Source of the DNA: CAWCUZ01 sp963798795
GTDB lineage: Bacteria; Acidobacteriota; Vicinamibacteria; Vicinamibacterales; SCN-69-37
Assembly (NCBI GenBank): GCA_963798795.1
Contig: CAWCUZ010000002.1
Location: forward strand, 310,001 to 374,000
Direction: 5' to 3'
DNA: 64,000 bases
Made by a program: the position numbers and the translations under genes. Of the stretch, positions 59,538 through 64,000 are shown in pieces. Position 1 is the stretch's first letter, and each line of letters opens with the position of its first letter. The notes under the pieces were generated by a model, which saw only the letters and a list, made by a program, of their open reading frames with translations, ran no database searches and was not told the DNA's origin.

Positions 59538-61194
59538 ACGCACGCCGCCGCCCGCGCACTCTGCTCGCCGCCGTCACCGCCGTCGCCCTGCTGTTCGGCG
59601 CGACGGCCGCACGGCGGCCGGCCGCCCGATCTGCGCCGGCGCCAAAGCTGGTGGTGCTTCTCGTTGTGGACCAGTTCCGCCTCGACTACGCGACCTGGTA
59701 CGGCAGCCAGTGGACGCACGGCCTGCACCGGCTGTTCGACTCGGGGGCGTGGTTCACGGCCGGCGCGTATCCCTATGCGAATACGGTGACGTGCGCGGGC
59801 CACGCCACCATCGGCACCGGCGCCTATCCGTCGACCCACGGCATCATCGGCAACGCGTGGTTCGACCGGACGAGCGACGCGCGCGTGGCCTGCGACGACG
59901 ACCCGGATGCGACGGCCGTCGTGGCGGGACCCGGCCGGGTCTCCGCGCATGAAGGGCCGCGCTGGCTCCGCACCCGGACGCTGGCCGACGAGCTGGAACG
60001 CCAGGCCACCGCGCCGCCGCACGTGCTGGCGCTGTCGCTGAAGGGACGATCGGCCATCATGCTGGCGGGCCACGCCGGCGCCGACCGGCTGGTGATGTGG
60101 GAATCGGGGGGGCGTGGGCCGCCTCGAGCATCTACTCCGCGGCGCCCTGGCCGGAAGCCGCCGCGTTCATCAGCGCGCATCCCGTTGCCGCCTCGTACGG
60201 ACAGGTCTGGACGAGGCGTCTGCCGGCCGGCGCGTACAAGTTCGAGGATGCCGGCGCAGGGGAAGCGCCGCCGGGCACCTGGACGCGCACGTTCCCGCAT
60301 CCGCTCACCAGCCCGTCGGGACAGGCCGACCGGGCGTTCGTGAACGCGTGGGAACATTCGCCCTGGAGCGACCGCTACCTCGCCGACCTGGCGGCGTCGA
60401 TCGTCGCGGCACGCGGCTTCGGCCGGCACGACGGCACTGACGTGCTGGCCGTCGGGTTCTCGGGGCTCGACCTGGTCGGCCACGCCTTCGGCCCGCGCAG
60501 CCACGAAGTGCAGGACCTGCTCGTCCAGCTCGACGGAACCATCGGCGACCTGCTGGACCGCTTGGACAGGACCGTGGGAAGGGACAAGTACGTCGTCGCG
60601 CTGTCGGCCGACCACGGCGTGGCGACCCTGCCCGAGCAGGCGCGCGCCCAGGGCCAGGATGCCGGACGCTTTTCCGCGTCGAGTGTCCGCCTGGCCGCGG
60701 AGGCCGCGCTGGTCAAGGCGTTCGGCCCCGGCACCTACGTCCGGAACGTCTCGGCCCCCGACATCTATTTCGCGCCGGGTATCGCCGGGCGCCTCGCGGC
60801 CGATGCCGACGCGCGGACGGCGATCACGCGCGCCCTGCAGGCCGTGCCCGGTGTCGGCCGCGTGGCCTGGGCCAGAGAGCTGACCGGCTCGCACGACGAC
60901 CACGGCGACCCGATTCTGGAATCGATGCGCGCCGGATTCATGCCGGATCGCAGCGGCGACCTGCTGTTCGTGCCGAAACCGAACTGGATCCCGGTGGCGA
61001 GCGGAACGAGTCACGGTTCGCCCTACGCCTACGACACCCGCGTGCCGGTGGTGCTCTTCGGCGCCGGAATCGCACCCGGACGTTACACGGATCCGGCCAC
61101 GCCGGCCGATCTCGCGCCGACGCTGGCGGCCCTGCTGGGCATCTCGATGCCGCAGGCCCAGGGGCACGTTCTCGAGGCGGCGCTGGCTCGCTGA
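59534..61194 (+). pseudogene. Secreted alkaline-phosphatase-superfamily phosphodiesterase, frameshifted in a G run
   Basis: Corrected length is about 553 residues. Signal peptide RRRPRTLLAAVTAVALLFGA. Metal site part one: KLVVLLVVDQFRLDYATWYG, then ANTVTCAGHATIGTGAYPST with the nucleophile Thr, and THGIIGNAW. The frame breaks at seven G residues (60106-60112). Part two resumes with AAFISAHPVAASYGQVW and has GFSGLDLVGHAFGPRSHEVQ and LSADHGVATLPEQ, the second metal half. It resembles PafA/nucleotide pyrophosphatase type enzymes hydrolysing phosphate esters in the periplasm. The homopolymer site makes an assembly error likely. Confidence 0.82.
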
Positions 61195-61524
61195 ATGCGC
61201 GGGGCGCCGTTGACCCCATTCGGACGGCGCGTGCTCCAGACGGTTCGCCGGATTCCGCCGGGCCGGGTCGCCACGTATGGCGACGTCGCGCGGATGGCCG
61301 GGCGGCCCGGCGCGGCCCGCGCCGTCGGCAACCTGATGCGGTCCGCCTCGTGGCCGGGGCTTCCCTATCACCGCGTCGTCGCGGCAGGCGGACAGCTCGG
61401 GGGATTCGGCAGCGCACCACGCCTGAAGGCGGAACTGCTCGGCGCCGAGGGCGTGGTCGTCCGCGGGCGCCGGATCCTGCGCTTCGCCGACCTCCGGTGG
61501 CCCGGCGGCCGAGGAACGAACTGA
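61195..61524 (+). CDS. Alkyltransferase-like protein (MGMT-type DNA-binding domain, no catalytic Cys)
   Basis: 109 residues: LTPFGRRVLQTVRRIPPGRV, ATYGDVARMAGRPGAARAVG (Arg finger), then GLPYHRVVAAGGQLGGFG. In MGMT/Ogt the motif is PCHRV; here Tyr 58 replaces the acceptor Cys, so alkyl transfer is impossible. ATL proteins, with Trp at this site in studied members, flip and bind O6-alkylguanine and hand it to nucleotide excision repair. Tyr is less usual. It starts directly after the phosphatase stop. Confidence 0.88.
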   Translation: MRGAPLTPFGRRVLQTVRRIPPGRVATYGDVARMAGRPGAARAVGNLMRSASWPGLPYHRVVAAGGQLGGFGSAPRLKAELLGAEGVVVRGRRILRFADLRWPGGRGTN

Positions 61525-61613
61525 GCCGGTCGTTCGTTTGATCGGAAAGATGGGTCCATACCTGCCCTCCCCTGTCGCGCCAGAGGCGGCGCCGCGGGCA
61601 ACGCCAGGAGCCA

Positions 61614-62183
61614 ATGCCGGCGTCTAATCCCCTGACGGCTTCCGCCACCGCCGCACAGGACGTGGCGCTGGCGGCACGGGCGCGGGCGGGCAGCCCCGGC
61701 GCGTTCGAGAACATCTACCGGCAGCACGCGCCGCGGCTGTTCGGGCTGGCCTGCCGGCTGGTGGGGCGCGCGGAGGCCGAAGACCTCCTGCAGGAGATCT
61801 TCCTGACGGCGCACCGCAAACTGGGGCTCTTTCGCGGCGAGTCGTCGTTGGGCACCTGGCTGTTCAGGCTCGGCACGAACGTGTGCCTGGATCACCTGCG
61901 GAGCCGGAGCGCCCGCGCGGCTCGCATGACCGGCGGTCTCGACAACATCGACGTGCCGAGCGGCACCGTCGGGCCGCTGCCCGGTACGATCGACCGGCTC
62001 GATCTGGAACGGGCGCTGCTCTCGCTGCCGGCGGGCTGCCGGGAAGTGTTCGTGCTGCACGACGTGGAGGGGCTGGAGCACAAGGAAGTGGGAGAGATGC
62101 TGGGCATTTCGGACGGAACCTCGAAGTCGCAGCTTCACAAGGCGCGCATGCGCCTGCGCGAGCTGCTGGGACGCCGGCGATGA
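61614..62183 (+). CDS. ECF-type RNA polymerase sigma factor
   Basis: 189 residues. Region 2: FENIYRQHAPRLFGLACRLV, AEDLLQEIFLTAHRKLGLF and GTWLFRLGTNVCLDHLRSR. Region 4: LERALLSLPAGCREVFVLHD, HKEVGEMLGISDGTSKSQLH, KARMRLRELL. AGGAG 5 nt before ATG 61614 supports the start. It overlaps the anti-sigma gene by ATGA. Confidence 0.94.
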   Translation: MPASNPLTASATAAQDVALAARARAGSPGAFENIYRQHAPRLFGLACRLVGRAEAEDLLQEIFLTAHRKLGLFRGESSLGTWLFRLGTNVCLDHLRSRSARAARMTGGLDNIDVPSGTVGPLPGTIDRLDLERALLSLPAGCREVFVLHDVEGLEHKEVGEMLGISDGTSKSQLHKARMRLRELLGRRR

Positions 62184-62911
62184 GCTGCGGCTTCGACCCG
62201 GCGCGCCTCGAAGCGCTCGTCGATGACGCCGCCGACGCCGCAGAGCGGGCGGACGTGGCGGCGCACGTGGCCGCGTGCGCGGACTGCCGCCGCACGCTGG
62301 CGGAGCTGCAGGCGATCCACGACGCCGCAGGCCGGCTCGGCCCCATGGCGCCGCCCGATCACGTGTGGCTCGAGGTCGCCGGCCAGATCCGACTGACAGA
62401 ACCGTCCGTCCCGGCAGAGCCGGCGGCGGCGCGGTCGGCGCGCCCTGCCGTCTGGCAGTGGATCGGCATCGCGGCGGCGCTCGTGGTCGTCACGGCCGGC
62501 GTGTACCTGTTGCGATCGCCGTCGGTGCCGCCGCCCGCGGCGGCCACGGCGAGCAACGTCGCGCCGGCGGCCACCGTCGAGAGCATCGAACAGGAGCTGC
62601 AGCAGGCCGAAGCGCACTACGACAATGCCATCTCGCAGCTCGAGTCGATGGCGCGGACCGGCGACGCGTCGCTCGATCCGGTGGTGGCGGCCACGCTGCA
62701 GCGCAACCTGTCGGCGATCGACCAGGCGATCGTCGAGAGCCGCCAGGCGCTGAATCAGGATCCGGGCAGCATGCCGGCGCGCGAGTCGCTGTTCGCGGCG
62801 CTGCGGCGCAAGGTCAGCGTGCTGCAGGAGACCGTGGCGCTGGTGAACGAGATGCGCAAAGGCGATCCGGAAGGCGCGGCGCGGGCCGCGGCCGGGATCA
62901 AGGGAGTGTAA
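62180..62911 (+). CDS. Zinc-finger anti-sigma factor
   Basis: 243 residues. The N-terminal ZAS-like motif is present: DVAAHVAACADCRRTLAEL (H-x3-C-x2-C) near residue 24-34. One membrane helix follows (VWQWIGIAAALVVVTAGVYL, about residue 92-111). The extracytoplasmic part is helical and Gln/Glu-rich (SIEQELQQAEAHYDNAISQL), likely coiled coil, with no known sensor domain. It would hold the upstream sigma factor inactive at the membrane. Confidence 0.88.
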   Translation: MSCGFDPARLEALVDDAADAAERADVAAHVAACADCRRTLAELQAIHDAAGRLGPMAPPDHVWLEVAGQIRLTEPSVPAEPAAARSARPAVWQWIGIAAALVVVTAGVYLLRSPSVPPPAAATASNVAPAATVESIEQELQQAEAHYDNAISQLESMARTGDASLDPVVAATLQRNLSAIDQAIVESRQALNQDPGSMPARESLFAALRRKVSVLQETVALVNEMRKGDPEGAARAAAGIKGV

Positions 62912-62913
62912 CG

Positions 62914-64000
62914 GTGACGATGACGAAGCGACTGACGATCGCGGTCACGACGGGTCTGCTGCTGGGGGGCGCGGCCGCGCCGGCGGCGGCGCAGCGCGTC
63001 GAGGTGCGCGTCACCCTTCCCGACGACGTGGCGCGGGAGGTGCGCCGGGTCGTGCGCGAGGTACTCGGCGACGACATCCAGCAGCAGCTCGCCGAGGTCC
63101 AGCGCGAGCTCGCCAGGGCCGCGCGCGACGCTATGGTCGAGGTCACCAGCCGGCACGCCTGGGACGCGATTGAAGGGTTCATCGACCAGCAGACGTTCCG
63201 GGCCGAGCAGGTGGACCGGCAGACCCGGACGCTGTCGATCGGCGGGAACGGGCAGTTGGAGTTGCGCAACATCTCCGGCGACATCACGGTCAAGGCCGGC
63301 GGCGGGCGCGAGGCGGCGGTGGAAATCGTGCGGCGGGCGCGGGGCCGGACCGACGCGGACGCGCGCACCGGCCTCGAGCGCGTGACGGCCGAGGTGGACG
63401 TGCGCGGCGAGCGCGCCACCGTCCGGGCGCACTATCCGACCGAGAACCGCGCGCCCTACTCCGTCTCGATCGAGTACCACGTCACCGCGCCGCCGAACAC
63501 GCGGCTGACGATCGGCACGATCAGCGGCAACGTGGAAGTGACCGACATCCGCGGCGACCTGTCGATCGACAGCGTGAGCGGGGGCCTGACCGTGTCCGGC
63601 GGCAGCCGCATCTCGTCCGCCAAGACCATTTCCGGCGACGTGAGCATCAGCGGCATCGACTCGGACGGAGCGGTCGAGGCCGGCAGCGTCAGCGGCGACA
63701 TCACGCTGCGCCAGGTCAAGGCGCGCTCGGTGTCCGGGTCGTCAATCAGCGGAAACGTATCGGTCACCGACGCCACGACCGATCGGGTCGAGCTGTCGAG
63801 CCTGTCGGGCAATGTGTCGTACGGAGGCGGGCTGTCGAAGAGCGGGCGCTACGAGCTGCAGAGCCACTCAGGCACCGTCCGATTCACCGCGGCCGGCCAG
63901 GTCGGCTTCGAGCTCGAAGCCAATACGTTTTCAGGCAACATCCGGACCGACGTGCCGCTGCAGCTGCGCGGCGCGGTCGCGCAGCGCGGCCCGCGGCGGT
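62914..64000 (+). CDS. Secreted DUF4097-like adhesin/beta-helix protein, partial
   Basis: About 362 residues are visible; it runs off the right edge. GTG 62914 or ATG 62920 follow GGGAG. Signal peptide RLTIAVTTGLLLGGAAAPAA. A helical charged stretch (QQLAEVQRELARAARDA) is followed from residue about 110 by a repetitive beta region: LELRNISGDITVKAG, IGTISGNVEVTDIRG, AGSVSGDITLRQV, LSSLSGNVSYGGG. The S-G-(D/N)-(I/V) turns every 20-25 residues indicate a DUF4097-type right-handed beta solenoid. It is the probable output or target of the upstream sigma/anti-sigma pair. Confidence 0.88.
   Translation, partial: MTMTKRLTIAVTTGLLLGGAAAPAAAQRVEVRVTLPDDVAREVRRVVREVLGDDIQQQLAEVQRELARAARDAMVEVTSRHAWDAIEGFIDQQTFRAEQVDRQTRTLSIGGNGQLELRNISGDITVKAGGGREAAVEIVRRARGRTDADARTGLERVTAEVDVRGERATVRAHYPTENRAPYSVSIEYHVTAPPNTRLTIGTISGNVEVTDIRGDLSIDSVSGGLTVSGGSRISSAKTISGDVSISGIDSDGAVEAGSVSGDITLRQVKARSVSGSSISGNVSVTDATTDRVELSSLSGNVSYGGGLSKSGRYELQSHSGTVRFTAAGQVGFELEANTFSGNIRTDVPLQLRGAVAQRGPRR

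Noticed and set aside
61195..61524. Methylated-DNA-protein cysteine methyltransferase (ogt)
   Set aside because: The acceptor Cys is replaced by Tyr, and the N-terminal domain is absent.

Overview
The window is high-GC bacterial DNA. Several traits point to an Acidobacteriota (Vicinamibacteria-like) genome: two adjacent Oar-type TonB-dependent receptors with an N-terminal carboxypeptidase-like domain, two 'ADOP' duplicated FtsX/MacB permeases (one behind a PadR regulator), RCC1-repeat secreted proteins, a Ser/Thr kinase remnant, and many small ECF-type sigma factors. The taxon is inferred from gene content; no rRNA or tRNA gene was seen.

Layout. 1-2.1 kb: an ECF sigma factor with a coupled membrane partner that runs off the left edge, then a DUF4143-type AAA ATPase with a palindromic promoter. 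2.2-5.3 kb: padR and an ADOP permease, both frameshifted. 5.3-9.9 kb: an accessory zone of debris, with a deleted kinase, a DUF4143 fragment, a Phd antitoxin, a 160-bp inverted-repeat element, a damaged VapBC pair and a nucleotidyltransferase remnant, plus an intact HiPIP-like protein and a large RCC1 protein. 9.9-13.7 kb: two glycosyltransferases and a secreted protein. 14-17.1 kb: RCC1 protein, two similar secreted proteins and a tiny signal-peptide ORF. 17.4-22.1 kb: ABC exporter, M28 peptidase, glycerophosphodiesterase. 22.1-24.9 kb: MoxR-like ATPase plus VWA protein. 24.9-31.6 kb: a 58-bp tandem repeat and the twin TonB receptors, each with a similar promoter and hairpin leader.

31.8-42.4 kb: YpdA-like flavoprotein, GTP cyclohydrolase I, a TPR lipoprotein, and an acyl-CoA group (3-hydroxyacyl-CoA dehydrogenase, two thiolases) mixed with an isopropylmalate/tartrate dehydrogenase homologue and a TPR membrane protein. 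42.6-46.2 kb: four overlapping ABC genes. 46.3-51.2 kb: a tight operon mtnA-tsaD-yjbQ-NTF2/Nudix-secreted protein-HD hydrolase. 51.3-54.9 kb: a second ADOP permease joined out of frame to a DsbA-like fragment, a secreted protein, a ten-cysteine secreted peptide and a sigma-like factor. 55.2-59.1 kb: a nucleoside salvage operon, deoA-nupC-punA-cdd. 59.1-64 kb: a membrane protein, an alkaline-phosphatase-superfamily enzyme (frameshifted), an alkyltransferase-like protein, and a sigma/anti-sigma/DUF4097-like adhesin operon running off the right edge.

Two window-wide traits matter to a reader. Many genes not preceded by a same-strand operon partner have a TANNNT-type -10 box only 5-8 nt before the start codon and no Shine-Dalgarno, so leaderless transcription looks common. 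At least seven reading frames are broken by single-base shifts, some in G/C runs; residual indel error in the assembly could explain part of them, so 'pseudogene' here means 'frame broken as given'.
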